Below, one piece after another: positions 8,694 through 18,256 of a stretch of DNA of 64,000 nucleotides. A model generated the notes under the pieces. That model made no database searches. It saw only the letters and a program-made list of their open reading frames with translations, and was not told where the DNA came from. The DNA is taken from assembly GCF_009683175.1 (NCBI RefSeq), contig NZ_WKKW01000004.1:62001-126000 (forward strand). The letters run 5' to 3'. Made by a program: the position numbers and the translations under genes. The first letter of the stretch is position 1; every line of letters begins with the position of its first letter. The DNA is from Bifidobacterium asteroides (GTDB lineage Bacteria > Actinomycetota > Actinomycetes > Actinomycetales > Bifidobacteriaceae).

Positions 8694-11668
8694 GATTGTG
8701 CAGCCTTGGCGACCTTGGCGGGATCAAGCATGGGCTTGAGGTACTTGCCGGTCCAGCTGTCCGGATTGGCGGCCACCTGCTCGGGAGTGCCCTGGGCCAC
8801 CACGGTGCCGCCGCCGTCGCCGCCCTCCGGTCCCAGGTCGATGATCCAGTCGGCGGTCTTGATCACATCCAGGTTGTGCTCGATGACGATGACCGTGTTG
8901 CCCTTGTCGACCAGGCCGTGCAGGACCTTGAGCAGCTTGCGGACATCTTCGAAGTGCAGGCCCGTGGTGGGCTCGTCCAGGATGTAGACGGTCTTGCCGT
9001 CGGAGCGCCGCTGTAGTTCGGTGGCCAGCTTGACCCGCTGTGACTCGCCTCCGGACAGGGTGGGTGCCGGCTGGCCCAGACGGATGTAGCCCAGGCCCAC
9101 GTCCACCAGGGTGTCCAGATAGCGGGCGATGGAGGGATAGGCCTTGAAGAAGTGGGCGGCCTCCTCGATGGGCATATCCAGCACGTCCGAGACGGTCTTG
9201 CCGTTGTAGGTGACTTCCAGGGTCTCCCTGTTGTAGCGCTTGCCGTGGCAGGTCTCGCACTGCACGTAGACGTCGGGCAGGAAGTTCATCTCGATCTTGA
9301 TGGTTCCGTCACCGTGGCAGGTCTCGCAGCGGCCGCCCTTGACGTTGAAGGAGAAGCGGCCCGGACCATAGCCGCGCACCTGGGCCTCGGGGGTCTTGGC
9401 GAAGAGCTGGCGGATCTTGTCCCAGACGCCGGTGTAGGTGGCCGGGTTGGAGCGCGGGGTGCGGCCGATGGGGTTCTGGTCCACATGGATGACCTTGCGC
9501 ACCTGGTCCACGCCCTCCACCCGGGTGTGCTTGCCGGGCACGATGCGGGCGTTGTTGAGCTGGTCGGCCAGGACCGGATAGAGGATGGAGTTGACCAGGG
9601 TGGACTTGCCGGAGCCGGAGACGCCGGTGACCAGGGTCATGACCCCCAGCGGGAAGGAGACCTTGAGATTCTTCAGGTTGTTCTCGCGAGCCCCCACCAC
9701 GGTCAGCTGACGGGTCTTGCTGGTCTTTCGGCGGCGCTTGGGCACCTCGATGGAACGGCGACCGGCGATGTAGTCGGCGGTGATTGAGCGGGAGGCCTTG
9801 ACCAGGTCCTGCGAGCGCCCGGAGAAGATGACCTCCCCGCCATGCTCGCCGGCCCCCGGGCCGATGTCGACCAGCCAGTCGGCCTGGCGGATGGTGTCCT
9901 CGTCGTGCTCGACCACAATCAGGGTGTTGCCCAGGTCGCGCAGCCGCTGCAGGGTCTTGATCAGCCGGTCGTTGTCCCGCTGGTGCAGGCCGATGGAGGG
10001 CTCGTCCAGCACGTACATGACGCCCACCAGGCCCGAGCCGATCTGGGTGGCCAGGCGGATGCGCTGCGCCTCGCCGCCGGAGAGGGTGGCCGCCGCCCGG
10101 GACAGGGTCAGATAGTTCAGACCCACGTCGTTGAGGAAGCGCAAGCGGGCGCGGATCTCCTTGAGGACCTCGCCGGCGATCTTGGCCAGGGCGCCCTCCA
10201 TGTGCAGGCCCTCCACCCACTTCAGGCTGGCGGACACGGCCATGTCGCAGACCTGGGCGATGGACAGGCCGTCCACGGTCACGGCCAGGACCTCGGGCTT
10301 CAGACGCTTGCCCTGGCAGACCTGGCAGGGCACCTCGCGCATATAGGACTCGTAATACTGCTTCATGGGCTGCGAGTCGGTCTCGTCGTGGCGGCGCATC
10401 AGGGTGCGGACCACGCCCTCGAACCCGGTGGTGTACTCGCGCAGGCGGCCCCAGCGGTTCCGGTAGGAGACGTCCACCTTGAAGTCGTGCCCGTACATGA
10501 CGGCATGACGGACCTCCTCGGGCAGGTCCTTCCAGGGGGTCGAGGTGGAGAAGCCCATCTCCTTGGCCAGGCCGTCCAGCAGATGGCCGTAGAAGCGCTG
10601 CTGGCTCTTGGTGCCGCTCCAGGGCTCCACAGCCCCGTCCTTGAGGCTCTTCTCCGGGTCGGGCACCACCAGCTCGGGGTCGATCTCCAGGTTGAATCCC
10701 AGGCCGGTGCAGGCCGGGCAGGCTCCATAGGGGGCGTTGAAGGAGAAGGTCCGGGGCTCGATCTCGTCCAGCTCCAGCTCGTGGCCGTTGGGGCAGGAAC
10801 GCTTTTCGGAGAAGGGCTGGCGGCGCTCGGGGTCCTTGGCATCCAGATCCACGAAGTCGGCCACCACCGTGCCCTTGGCCAGGCGTAGGGCGGTCTCCAC
10901 GGAGTCGGTCAGCCGCTGGCGCATGCCCTCGCGGATGACCAGCCGGTCCACCACCACCTCGATGGTGTGCTTCTTCTGCTTGGTCAGCTTGATGGAGTCG
11001 GACAGCTGGTGCATGTCCCCGTCGATGATGGCCCGGGAGTAGCCGTCGGAGCGCAGGAGCTCAAGGGTCTCCACGAACTCGCCCTTGCGGCCCTTGACGA
11101 TGGGGGCCAGCAGCTGGAAGCGGGTCCCCTCCGGCCTGGACATGAGGGTGTCGACGATCTGCTGTGGTGTCTGGGCGCGTACCTCGGCCCCGCAGACCGG
11201 GCAGTGGGGAATGCCGGTCCTGGCGAAGAGCAGGCGCAGATAGTCGTAGACCTCGGTGATGGTGCCCACCGTGGACCGGGGGTTGCGGTTGGTGGTCTTC
11301 TGGTCGATGGAGACGGCCGGGCTCAGACCCTCAATGAAGTCCACATCGGGCTTGTCCATCTGCCCCAGGAACTGGCGGGCATAGGCGGAAAGGGACTCCA
11401 CATAGCGGCGCTGCCCCTCGGCGAAGAGGGTGTCGAAGGCCAGGGAGGACTTGCCGGAGCCCGACAGGCCGGTGAAGACCACCATCCGGTTGCGGGGTAT
11501 GGACAGGTTGACGTTCTTGAGGTTGTGGGCCCGTGCGCCCTGGATGACGATCTTGCGGTCGTTGGGCACCATGGACAGGTCCGCCACCAGGGACCCCTTG
11601 GATTCGATCATGCGCGGGTTCTCGATGGCCGCGTCCACTGTCGACTTAGGCTTGTTCTGCTGCTTCAC
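8690..11668 (-). CDS. uvrA: Excinuclease ABC subunit A
   Basis: 992 residues. It is the damage-sensing ATPase that loads UvrB. It has two ABC-type ATPase halves: P-loops GLSGSGKS (residues 67-74) and GVSGSGKS in the second half, each with an [16 protein letters not shown]-type signature and DEP Walker B. Zinc-binding cysteines are seen as CPVCG, CPACTG and the CETCHGDG...CETCHGK module. I chose GTG 11668. The alternative ATG at 11728 falls inside the promoter -10 hexamer (11727-11732), so it cannot be the start if that promoter is used. A LexA-type box lies upstream at 11751-11766. The stop overlaps uvrC. Confidence 0.96.
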   Translation of the reverse strand: MKQQNKPKSTVDAAIENPRMIESKGSLVADLSMVPNDRKIVIQGARAHNLKNVNLSIPRNRMVVFTGLSGSGKSSLAFDTLFAEGQRRYVESLSAYARQFLGQMDKPDVDFIEGLSPAVSIDQKTTNRNPRSTVGTITEVYDYLRLLFARTGIPHCPVCGAEVRAQTPQQIVDTLMSRPEGTRFQLLAPIVKGRKGEFVETLELLRSDGYSRAIIDGDMHQLSDSIKLTKQKKHTIEVVVDRLVIREGMRQRLTDSVETALRLAKGTVVADFVDLDAKDPERRQPFSEKRSCPNGHELELDEIEPRTFSFNAPYGACPACTGLGFNLEIDPELVVPDPEKSLKDGAVEPWSGTKSQQRFYGHLLDGLAKEMGFSTSTPWKDLPEEVRHAVMYGHDFKVDVSYRNRWGRLREYTTGFEGVVRTLMRRHDETDSQPMKQYYESYMREVPCQVCQGKRLKPEVLAVTVDGLSIAQVCDMAVSASLKWVEGLHMEGALAKIAGEVLKEIRARLRFLNDVGLNYLTLSRAAATLSGGEAQRIRLATQIGSGLVGVMYVLDEPSIGLHQRDNDRLIKTLQRLRDLGNTLIVVEHDEDTIRQADWLVDIGPGAGEHGGEVIFSGRSQDLVKASRSITADYIAGRRSIEVPKRRRKTSKTRQLTVVGARENNLKNLKVSFPLGVMTLVTGVSGSGKSTLVNSILYPVLADQLNNARIVPGKHTRVEGVDQVRKVIHVDQNPIGRTPRSNPATYTGVWDKIRQLFAKTPEAQVRGYGPGRFSFNVKGGRCETCHGDGTIKIEMNFLPDVYVQCETCHGKRYNRETLEVTYNGKTVSDVLDMPIEEAAHFFKAYPSIARYLDTLVDVGLGYIRLGQPAPTLSGGESQRVKLATELQRRSDGKTVYILDEPTTGLHFEDVRKLLKVLHGLVDKGNTVIVIEHNLDVIKTADWIIDLGPEGGDGGGTVVAQGTPEQVAANPDSWTGKYLKPMLDPAKVAKAAQS

Positions 11669-11726
11669 GTGCTTCCCATCCGCTTCCCTGAAGACCCATG
11701 GCCAAGGCTGAGGCCAAAGCCTGACC

Positions 11727-11755
11727 ATAATATCGCCGGGGCCGAATAATTCGAA
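11727..11755 (-). promoter_or_regulatory. Candidate uvrA promoter
   Basis: On the minus strand TATTAT (11727-11732, five of six matches to consensus -10) lies 17 bases downstream of TTCGAA (11750-11755, weak -35). The predicted transcript would begin near 11720, about 50 bases before the GTG of uvrA. The -35 hexamer is part of the LexA-type palindrome, the layout expected of an SOS-repressed promoter. Confidence 0.65.
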
Positions 11756-11766
11756 CAGGTGTTCGA
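11751..11766. promoter_or_regulatory. LexA (SOS) box upstream of uvrA
   Basis: TCGAACAGGTGTTCGA is a perfect 6-bp inverted repeat with a 4-bp centre. It fits the Gram-positive/actinobacterial LexA operator CGAAC-N4-GTTCG, as known from mycobacteria and Bacillus. It overlaps the -35 of the candidate uvrA promoter and lies eight bases beyond the tag stop codon. Binding is inferred from the motif, its place, and uvrA being a classic SOS gene. Confidence 0.8.
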
Positions 11767-11773
11767 CGACGGC

Positions 11774-12376
11774 TTAGATGGACGGGGCGGGCGAATCCAG
11801 GGGCGGACTGCCGCAGCCGTTGAGGAAGCAGTCGTGCTGGTGGTCGTTGATCATACCGGCTGCCTGGAGGAAAGAGTGGACCGTCACCGGCCCCAGGAAG
11901 CGCAGGCCCAGGTCGCGCATGTCCTTGCAGACGATGGCTGACAGGTGGTCGTAGCGCGGTATGGAGGGGTCGTCCGGGTAGTCGTGGTTGATGGTTTGGC
12001 CACCGGTGAAGGACCAGCAGTAGCGGTCGAATGCCTCCCCGGGAAATTGTCGGGCGATCAGGGCCGCGTTGGCCACCGTGGCTTCGATCTTGCGACGATT
12101 GCGGATGATGGCTGGGTCGGCCATGAGAGAGTCGATTCGGTCCGCGTCGAATGCTGCGACGGCCTGAATATCGAAGTTGTCGAAATCCCTGAAGAGGGCC
12201 TGGCGGCGGTGCAGGACCAGCTTCCAGCTGAGCCCACACTGGAATATCTCCAGGGAGAGCATGGCGAAGAGCCTCTGGGAGCCGTGAAGGGGGCGACCCC
12301 ACTCACGGTCGTGGTAGCTGCGCATGAGTGGGTCGTCCACCCGGGCCCAATCACATCGATGTGAAGGTTCGGCCAT
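11774..12376 (-). CDS. tag: DNA-3-methyladenine glycosylase I
   Basis: 200 residues, normal for Tag. It removes 3-methyladenine from alkylated DNA, the first step of base excision repair. Signatures: N-terminal RCDWARVDDPLMRSYHDREWG with the zinc Cys and the His/Glu near the active site, EIFQCGLSWKLVLHRRQALF, and a C-terminal IVCKDMRDLGLRFLGPVTVHSFLQAAGMINDH followed by HDC, which completes the zinc site. The start ATG at 12376 has a strong GGAGAGGGGAG site. It is read in the same direction as uvrA just downstream, and with it forms a small DNA-repair neighbourhood, but the uvrA promoter between them suggests separate control. Confidence 0.94.
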   Translation of the reverse strand: MAEPSHRCDWARVDDPLMRSYHDREWGRPLHGSQRLFAMLSLEIFQCGLSWKLVLHRRQALFRDFDNFDIQAVAAFDADRIDSLMADPAIIRNRRKIEATVANAALIARQFPGEAFDRYCWSFTGGQTINHDYPDDPSIPRYDHLSAIVCKDMRDLGLRFLGPVTVHSFLQAAGMINDHQHDCFLNGCGSPPLDSPAPSI

Positions 12377-12560
12377 GCTGCACTCCCCTCTCCTGTGTTC
12401 GGCTTCAGGCTAGCACCGGCGGCCGCCCGGAACGGGTGGTCAATACCACTGAGCCAGGCGGGCTGATTTAGAGTTGGAGCAGAGGCCGGTCGGCCCATGC
12501 CCGGGGCAATCCCAAAGGCGGCAGTACGGTTGCGGCCGGCAAGGAGAGGAAGCATGTGCC

Positions 12561-13751
12561 ATGACTGACAAGGACAATCCGCGCAGACTCTGGACCGACG
12601 ATGAGGACCCGGTCGAGAGGGCCAAGCGCACCTCCCCTGCCATGCAGGGCAGCCAATCAAATTCACACTCGTCATCGGCGACCCAGGAATCGAGAAATGG
12701 AAGTTCGGCATCTTCGGGTGCATCGGCTTCAAATTCATCGACTCCAAAGTCGTCTACTTCAAGTTCGTCTAGCTCAGGTTCATCGCCTTTGGGTGCACCG
12801 GCCAAAAGGTCTGATGATTCGTCGAAGAAGGCATCGACCGGAAAAACCGATGTCGATCAGACCACCAATGGAGGCGGCGCTCGCTCTGGAAACAGCAGCA
12901 ATGAGGCAGCGCAGGAATCAAATCAAGCAAAGCAGGGTGAGCCTGACAAAGAACAGGAATCCTCCAAGGGACGTGGCTGGAAGATCTTCGAGGACATCCT
13001 GCTCTGGGTTGCCTGGGTGGCCATGGTGGGCTTCAACGGCTATGCGGAGGTCTACCACTTCAATGGCACGACCGTGGGCGGCCTGGCACGCAAGGTCGAC
13101 CTGTGGATCATGCCCGCCGGCTACGTCTTCGCCATCTGGGGGGTCATCTACATCGCCCTGGCCATCTGGCTCTTCCGCTTCTGCCTGGCCGGCCCCAGCC
13201 GCAAACGTCTTGGCTTCCTGCCCTTCACGCTGAGCGGGCTGCTCTTCGTGGCCACCTGCTGCCTGAACATCGCCTGGCTGGCACTGTGGCATATGGAGCG
13301 AAACTTCTGGGCCCTGGTCATCATCCTCATTCTGACCGTGCTGGCCTGGATGCTCTACGCCCTGGTGCGCAGGGATGCCACCAAGGCCGGAACCCCCACC
13401 GCAGCCAAGGCCCTGGATTGGATCCCCCTGTCCATCTACGCCAGCTGGCTGAGTGTGGCCACCCTGGTCAACGCCGGATACATGGTGGTGGCCGGGCACA
13501 AGGTCGGCAATGCAGTACAGGGATTCGCCACCATCATCGTGGTCGGCGCCCTACTGGCCGTCGCTTATCTGATGAACAGGCATGGCAAGGACTGGGTCTT
13601 CGGCCTGGTGGTCATCTGGGCCTGCCTGGGCATCGGCATCAGGATCTTCTCCTTCGCGGCAGTCATGGGTGTGCTCGTCATTGCTTTGACCGCAGTGGGT
13701 GCCTTCCTGGTCTACTTCCCCTGGAGCAAGTTCAGGGTGGTCCGTCGCTGA
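12561..13751 (+). CDS. TspO/MBR-like (tryptophan-rich sensory) membrane protein with Ser-rich N-terminal head
   Basis: 396 residues in two clearly different parts. Residues 1-138 are hydrophilic and low complexity, dominated by Ser with Asn, Lys and Glu (for example STSSSSSSGSS), and predicted to be disordered. Residues about 139-396 form a membrane domain with about seven to eight hydrophobic segments. The motif MPAGYVFAIWGVIYIALAIW and the many Trp resemble the extended TspO/MBR 'tryptophan-rich sensory protein' group, whose members bind porphyrins or related ligands. Function here is unknown. The ATG at 12561 follows GGAGAGG by 11 bases and begins MTDKDNPRRLW; an earlier in-frame ATG at 12474 lacks a site. 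It is followed by its own terminator. The family call is moderate. Confidence 0.6.
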   Translation: MTDKDNPRRLWTDDEDPVERAKRTSPAMQGSQSNSHSSSATQESRNGSSASSGASASNSSTPKSSTSSSSSSGSSPLGAPAKRSDDSSKKASTGKTDVDQTTNGGGARSGNSSNEAAQESNQAKQGEPDKEQESSKGRGWKIFEDILLWVAWVAMVGFNGYAEVYHFNGTTVGGLARKVDLWIMPAGYVFAIWGVIYIALAIWLFRFCLAGPSRKRLGFLPFTLSGLLFVATCCLNIAWLALWHMERNFWALVIILILTVLAWMLYALVRRDATKAGTPTAAKALDWIPLSIYASWLSVATLVNAGYMVVAGHKVGNAVQGFATIIVVGALLAVAYLMNRHGKDWVFGLVVIWACLGIGIRIFSFAAVMGVLVIALTAVGAFLVYFPWSKFRVVRR

Positions 13752-13773
13752 CCCATCCATGACTGATCCATTG

Positions 13774-13812
13774 CCCCGTCAGCCGAGACGCACTGGCGGG
13801 GCTTGCTTCTTG
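13774..13812 (+). terminator. Terminator of the TspO-like gene
   Basis: A 10-bp stem (GCCCCGTCAG at 13774-13783 and CTGGCGGGGC at 13794-13803, one G-U pair) is followed by the T-rich stretch TTGCTTCTTG. It lies 23 bases beyond the stop codon. Confidence 0.75.
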
Positions 13813-13868
13813 CTACCATGATTCCTTGCAAGTTTTGAATCCATAAGGAAAGCGGGGTCGGAGGCGGC

Positions 13869-15470
13869 ATGGCTATTGAGGCGCAGGGACTTGAGATCCG
13901 AATAGGTGCCCGGCTACTGCTGCAAGCCACCGACTTCCACGTGACCAAGGGCGACCGGATCGGCCTGGTGGGCCGCAACGGCGCAGGCAAGACCACACTG
14001 ACCCGGGTCATCACCGGCGATATGCTCCCCTCGGCCGGCAAGGTGCGTGTGACCGGACAGCTGGGATACCTACCCCAGTCCACCCATGCGGGCAACTCCG
14101 AGCAGAGCGCCCTGGACCGGGTCATGAGCGCCAGGGACATCGCTTCCATCATCCAGCGGATGCGCAAGGCCGAGACCGAGATGACCAGTCCTGATCCCAA
14201 GGTCATGGAAAAGGCCATGAAGCGCTACGACAAGGCCCAGCAGGACTTCGAGAACGCCGGGGGCTATGCGGCACAATCACAGGCCATCGTCATGGGCGAG
14301 AGCCTGGGGCTGAGCCAGGAGACCCTGCAGCAGGCACTGGGCACCCTCTCCGGCGGTCAGCGCCGACGGGTCGAGCTGGCCAGAATCCTCTTCTCCGATG
14401 CCGACACCCTGATTCTGGACGAGCCCACCAACCATTTGGATGCCGACTCCATCGAGTGGCTCAAGGGCTACCTACGCCGGTTCGAGGGCGGCTTCCTGAT
14501 CATCTCCCACTCCACCGAGCTGCTTGACGAGACCGTCAATCGCATCTGGCACCTGGATGCCCAGCGCTCCTGCATCGACATGTACACCATGGGATGGAAG
14601 GCCTACCTGCGCCAGAGGGTGGTGGACGAGGAGCGCCGTCGCCGCGAACGGGAGGTGGCCGAGAAGAAGGCCGACCGTCTGATGCGTCAGGGCATCCGAC
14701 TGCACGCCAAGGCCACCAAGGCCGTGGCCGCCCAGAACATGATGCGCCGCGCCCAGCGCCTGCTGGCCGACACCCAGGAGGCGGAAAAGGCCGAAAAGGT
14801 GGCCGACCTGCGCTTCCCGGATCCTGCCCCCTGCGGCCGCACGCCCATCATGGCCGAGGACCTTTCCAAGGCCTACGGATCCAACATCGTCTTCGCCGGA
14901 ATCAATCTGGCCATCGACAAGGGCTCCCGGGTGGTCATCCTGGGATACAACGGCGCTGGCAAGACCACCACCCTGCGCCTGCTGGCCGGCATCGAGCAGC
15001 CCGACACGGGCAAGGTGACCCTGGGGCACGGGGCCAAGATCGGCTACTTCGCCCAGGAACATGACACACTGGATAACGACGTCACCGTTCTGGAGAACCT
15101 GCAGCATGTGGCCCCTGACCTGGACAACACCCAGGCGCGGACCATCCTGGGCTCCTTCCTCTTCTCGGGGGACGACGCCATGAAGCCCACCAAGGTGCTT
15201 TCGGGCGGCGAGAAGACCCGACTGGCCCTGGCCACCCTGGTGACCAGCCGGGCCAACGTCCTGCTGCTGGACGAGCCCACCAACAACCTGGACCCCGCTT
15301 CCCGCGACGAGATACTCAAGGCCATCGCCAAGTACGAGGGGGCCATCGTGCTGGTCACCCACGACGAGGGGGCCGTCAAGGCGCTCAACCCCGAGCGGGT
15401 GCTGCTCATGCCCGACGGTGATGAGGACCTCTGGAGCGACGACTACCTGGATCTGGTTGCCGAAGAGTAG
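13869..15470 (+). CDS. ABC-F family ATPase
   Basis: 533 residues with two ABC ATPase domains and no membrane segment, the pattern of ABC-F proteins that act on the ribosome (translation factors such as EttA/Uup or antibiotic-protection factors). Domain 1: P-loop GRNGAGKTT (about residues 38-46), signature TLSGGQRRRVELARIL, Walker B LILDEPTNHLD. A charged linker with many Arg/Glu (VVDEERRRREREVAEKKADRLMRQG) lies in the middle. Domain 2: GYNGAGKTT, LSGGEKTRLALATL, LLLDEPTNNLD. ATG at 13869 follows GGAGG closely. Whether it gives resistance or has a housekeeping role cannot be told from sequence; the absence of a clear resistance context favours housekeeping. Confidence 0.9.
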   Translation: MAIEAQGLEIRIGARLLLQATDFHVTKGDRIGLVGRNGAGKTTLTRVITGDMLPSAGKVRVTGQLGYLPQSTHAGNSEQSALDRVMSARDIASIIQRMRKAETEMTSPDPKVMEKAMKRYDKAQQDFENAGGYAAQSQAIVMGESLGLSQETLQQALGTLSGGQRRRVELARILFSDADTLILDEPTNHLDADSIEWLKGYLRRFEGGFLIISHSTELLDETVNRIWHLDAQRSCIDMYTMGWKAYLRQRVVDEERRRREREVAEKKADRLMRQGIRLHAKATKAVAAQNMMRRAQRLLADTQEAEKAEKVADLRFPDPAPCGRTPIMAEDLSKAYGSNIVFAGINLAIDKGSRVVILGYNGAGKTTTLRLLAGIEQPDTGKVTLGHGAKIGYFAQEHDTLDNDVTVLENLQHVAPDLDNTQARTILGSFLFSGDDAMKPTKVLSGGEKTRLALATLVTSRANVLLLDEPTNNLDPASRDEILKAIAKYEGAIVLVTHDEGAVKALNPERVLLMPDGDEDLWSDDYLDLVAEE

Positions 15471-15494
15471 GTAGCCACAATGGCGAAAAGCGGG

Positions 15495-16184
15495 TCAGTC
15501 GTCCTCCCCCAGGACCTCCACCCCTTTGACCCCTGGAGTCTGCCCAATGGATTCGACCAGCTCGGTCACGTCCCCCTTGCCCAGCAGGTTGACGGTGACA
15601 TCGGCGCCCTTCCAGGCATCCCGGTGCAGCTCATGGATGGTCAGCACCCGGGATTCGAAGCCCATGCGGGTGGCCAGCAGCAGGGATTCGCGCAGACAGC
15701 CGTGTCCGTCCTGATATACGATGCGCAGGACCGTGTTCTGACGATTGCGCAGGAACCACTTGAGGATGGGCGCGATGACCAGGACAGCTAGAAAGTAGAA
15801 GACGACGGCCAGGATGGCGATGGCGAAGAGCTGAACCCCGCAGGCCATGCCCACGGCGGCGGCCACCCAGATGGCGCTGGCCGTGGTCAGACCCTTGACC
15901 GAATCATGGTTGAAGAAGATGACTCCGGCACCGATGAAGCCGATGCCCGAGGCCACCCCGGCCGCGATTCGCGAGGCATCCCAGGAATAGTTTCCTACAG
16001 CGGCCTGGATGCCGTAGAGGGAGACCATGGTGAACAGGCAGCTGCCCAGGCCCACCAGAATGTGGGTGCGGATGCCAGCGTCGTGTTTGAGGAACTCGCG
16101 CTCGAAGCCGATCAGGCCACAGAGCACCACCGTCAGGACCACTGCCATAATCTGGCCTTGATTCGGCATCGCGAATCCCTGCAT
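15495..16184 (-). CDS. MgtC/SapB-family membrane protein
   Basis: 229 residues. The N-terminal part (about 1-150) is membrane-embedded with the family signatures GLIGFERE (about residue 21), RTHILVGLGSCLFTMVS and the conserved GVASGIGFIGAGVIF, then GLTTASAIWVAAAVGMACG. The C-terminal 80 residues form a small soluble ACT-like domain (VLRIVYQDGHGCLRESL... through VKGVEVL). MgtC proteins are linked to growth at low magnesium and in Salmonella inhibit ATP synthase; the role in this organism is unknown. ATG 16184 follows AAAGGAAA well; longer in-frame starts up to 16370 would run into the divergent gene's leader. It is convergent with the ABC-F gene, with a 24-base gap. Confidence 0.88.
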   Translation of the reverse strand: MQGFAMPNQGQIMAVVLTVVLCGLIGFEREFLKHDAGIRTHILVGLGSCLFTMVSLYGIQAAVGNYSWDASRIAAGVASGIGFIGAGVIFFNHDSVKGLTTASAIWVAAAVGMACGVQLFAIAILAVVFYFLAVLVIAPILKWFLRNRQNTVLRIVYQDGHGCLRESLLLATRMGFESRVLTIHELHRDAWKGADVTVNLLGKGDVTELVESIGQTPGVKGVEVLGEDD

Positions 16185-16320
16185 GATTTCCTTTCCTGCC
16201 CTCGTAAATAGGCAGACCTTATAACGCTTGCAGGACAAGGCCATCGGATAGAGTGGAGCCAGCACGTGGCCGGCCCTGCCGCCGCCGCACGTGGACCTTT
16301 TGAATGAGGGGTGTGATGCC

Positions 16321-18228
16321 ATGAAGCCGTCATCAGATGAACGCCGCGAAGCCCGGCGGACCCTGGCCACCAGCGCCTATACCGCCGACATGATCCGATC
16401 CCTGGAGCAGCCGTTTTTGGATGACGGGGTGCCCCTGATGCGCATTGCCGCCGGATCCCTGGCCTCCGTGGCCGACGTCATGCTGACCCAGGCCGGGCTG
16501 GAGCCGGCAGGAGCCAGGATCGTCCTGCTGGCAGGGGCCGGCAACAATGGCGGCGATGGGCTCTATGCCTCGGCTGATCTGGCCGGGCATGGAGCCGATG
16601 TGACTGTGGTGGCGACCGGGCGCAGCCTGCACCAGGGCGGGTTGGATGCCCTCCTGCGCGCCGGCGGAGTGGTCACTGCCCTGGATCCCCAGGCAGCCAT
16701 CCAGGGCTGCGAGGCACCAGTAGGACCGGACCAGGCTTCCGAGGAGCTGGACCAGGCCCTGGAGCTGTGCCGACAGGCGGATTTGATCATCGACGCCATG
16801 ACGGGTATCGGTCTCAAGGGTGCATTGCGCGGCATTCCCGCAGCTCTGGCCGCAGAACTGGGCATGGAGAGCGGTCTGCCCGACAGACCAGCCTGGCACG
16901 ACCCCGCCGGACAGGATGGCCCCCTGGTGTTGGCTGTAGATACCCCCTCCGGCGTGGACATTGATGAAGGCACCCTGCCCGGGGCCTACATCCCGGCTGA
17001 TGTGACCGTGACCATGGGGGCCATGAAGCCCTGCCTGATGCTGCCCCCGTCCGCCTACGTCTGCGGCAGAATCGTCCTGGTGGACTTCGGCTTCGATACC
17101 TCGGCCCTGGTCCCCAGCGTCTCCTGCATGAACGCCGAGGACTGCGCCGGTCTCCTGCGGGCGCCCCGGGTCGATGACACCAAGTACAGCCGGGGCGTGG
17201 TCGGCCTGGTCACCGGATCCGCCCTCTACCATGGAGCCGGGCTGCTCTCCAGCAGGGCTGCGGCCAGCGGCAATGTGGGCATGATCCGTTACTGTGGCCC
17301 CGAACAGGTGGGCAACCTGATCCTGCAGGAGCTGCCCGAAACGGTCCTGGGCCGTGGGCGGGTCGAGTCCTGGGTGCTGGGCTCGGGCGTGCCCACCCGG
17401 CAGGCCCAGGAGGCCGCCGGACCTGAAGGCCAGGACGGCCAGCGGGACCTGATTGCCGACATACTCAATCGTCAGGCCGCGGACCTGGACGAGGACGATG
17501 CAGCGGCCGACCCGCCGGTGGTGGCCGATGCAGGAGCCCTGGATCTGCTGCCGGACCGACTGGGCCCGCGTACCGTGCTGACCCCGCATGCCGGCGAGAT
17601 GGCCGCCCTGCTCAACTCGCATGGCGAGAACGTGGACGGCGACCAGGTCATGGCCGAACCCTTGCGCTGGGCTGTCCGCGCCTGCCAACTGACCGGGGCC
17701 ACCATTCTGCTCAAGGGGGCCATCACGCTGGTCGTCGGCGAGGACGGCACCGACCGCCCTCGAGTCATGACCACCGGTTTCGGCCCAGCCTGGCTGTCCA
17801 CAGCCGGATCAGGGGACGTGCTCTCCGGAACCATCGGGGCCATGCTGGCCCAGAACGCCGGACCGATCCAGGATGATGCCACACTGATGGTGGATCTAAC
17901 GGCTGCCGCGGCCTTCCTGCACGGACTGGCAGGTTCTCTGGCCAGCGGCGGCAGGCAGACCGGCTGGGAGCAACCGCTGATCTTCGACCCCCGCAAGCCT
18001 CAGGACTTTGCGGATCTGGTTGCCGAGGACAACCAGCCAGAGGGTCAGGGGGTCGTTGCTGGGCACATGGGACAGCCAATCCGCGCCGGGCAGGTGGCCG
18101 ATGCCCTACCCAGGGCCATAGGACTGGTCATGTCCAGAGCCGAAGGGGCTGCTGAACAGATCGACCAATCCATCCAAGACGGAGACGATGCCTCTCAATT
18201 CTTCGAAAACAGCTCACTTTGGTTCTAA
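16321..18228 (+). CDS. nnr: Bifunctional NAD(P)H-hydrate epimerase / ADP-dependent NAD(P)H-hydrate dehydratase
   Basis: 635 residues with two enzymes fused. The N-terminal YjeF_N/NAXE domain epimerises R-NAD(P)HX, marked by LLAGAGNNGGDGLYASADLA (about residues 62-81) and LAVDTPSGVDID. The C-terminal ribokinase-like NAXD domain dehydrates S-NAD(P)HX using ADP, marked by VVADAGAL, LTPHAGEMAALL and the C-terminal TAGSGDVLSGTIGAML. Together they repair damaged nicotinamide cofactors. The protein is longer than the typical 490-530 residues, through acidic insertions such as QAADLDEDDAAADPP and an extended tail after the catalytic core. ATG 16321 follows GAGGGGTG. Its partner mgtC-like gene is divergent. 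gpmA follows after 28 bases, probably in one transcript. Confidence 0.93.
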   Translation: MKPSSDERREARRTLATSAYTADMIRSLEQPFLDDGVPLMRIAAGSLASVADVMLTQAGLEPAGARIVLLAGAGNNGGDGLYASADLAGHGADVTVVATGRSLHQGGLDALLRAGGVVTALDPQAAIQGCEAPVGPDQASEELDQALELCRQADLIIDAMTGIGLKGALRGIPAALAAELGMESGLPDRPAWHDPAGQDGPLVLAVDTPSGVDIDEGTLPGAYIPADVTVTMGAMKPCLMLPPSAYVCGRIVLVDFGFDTSALVPSVSCMNAEDCAGLLRAPRVDDTKYSRGVVGLVTGSALYHGAGLLSSRAAASGNVGMIRYCGPEQVGNLILQELPETVLGRGRVESWVLGSGVPTRQAQEAAGPEGQDGQRDLIADILNRQAADLDEDDAAADPPVVADAGALDLLPDRLGPRTVLTPHAGEMAALLNSHGENVDGDQVMAEPLRWAVRACQLTGATILLKGAITLVVGEDGTDRPRVMTTGFGPAWLSTAGSGDVLSGTIGAMLAQNAGPIQDDATLMVDLTAAAAFLHGLAGSLASGGRQTGWEQPLIFDPRKPQDFADLVAEDNQPEGQGVVAGHMGQPIRAGQVADALPRAIGLVMSRAEGAAEQIDQSIQDGDDASQFFENSSLWF

Positions 18229-18256
18229 GCATGTGGTTGGAAAAGGAGTTGATTCG

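Noticed and set aside
6288-8987. Long plus-strand open frame of 899 codons
   Set aside because: It lies opposite uvrC and the end of uvrA, which carry all expected motifs. No family resemblance.
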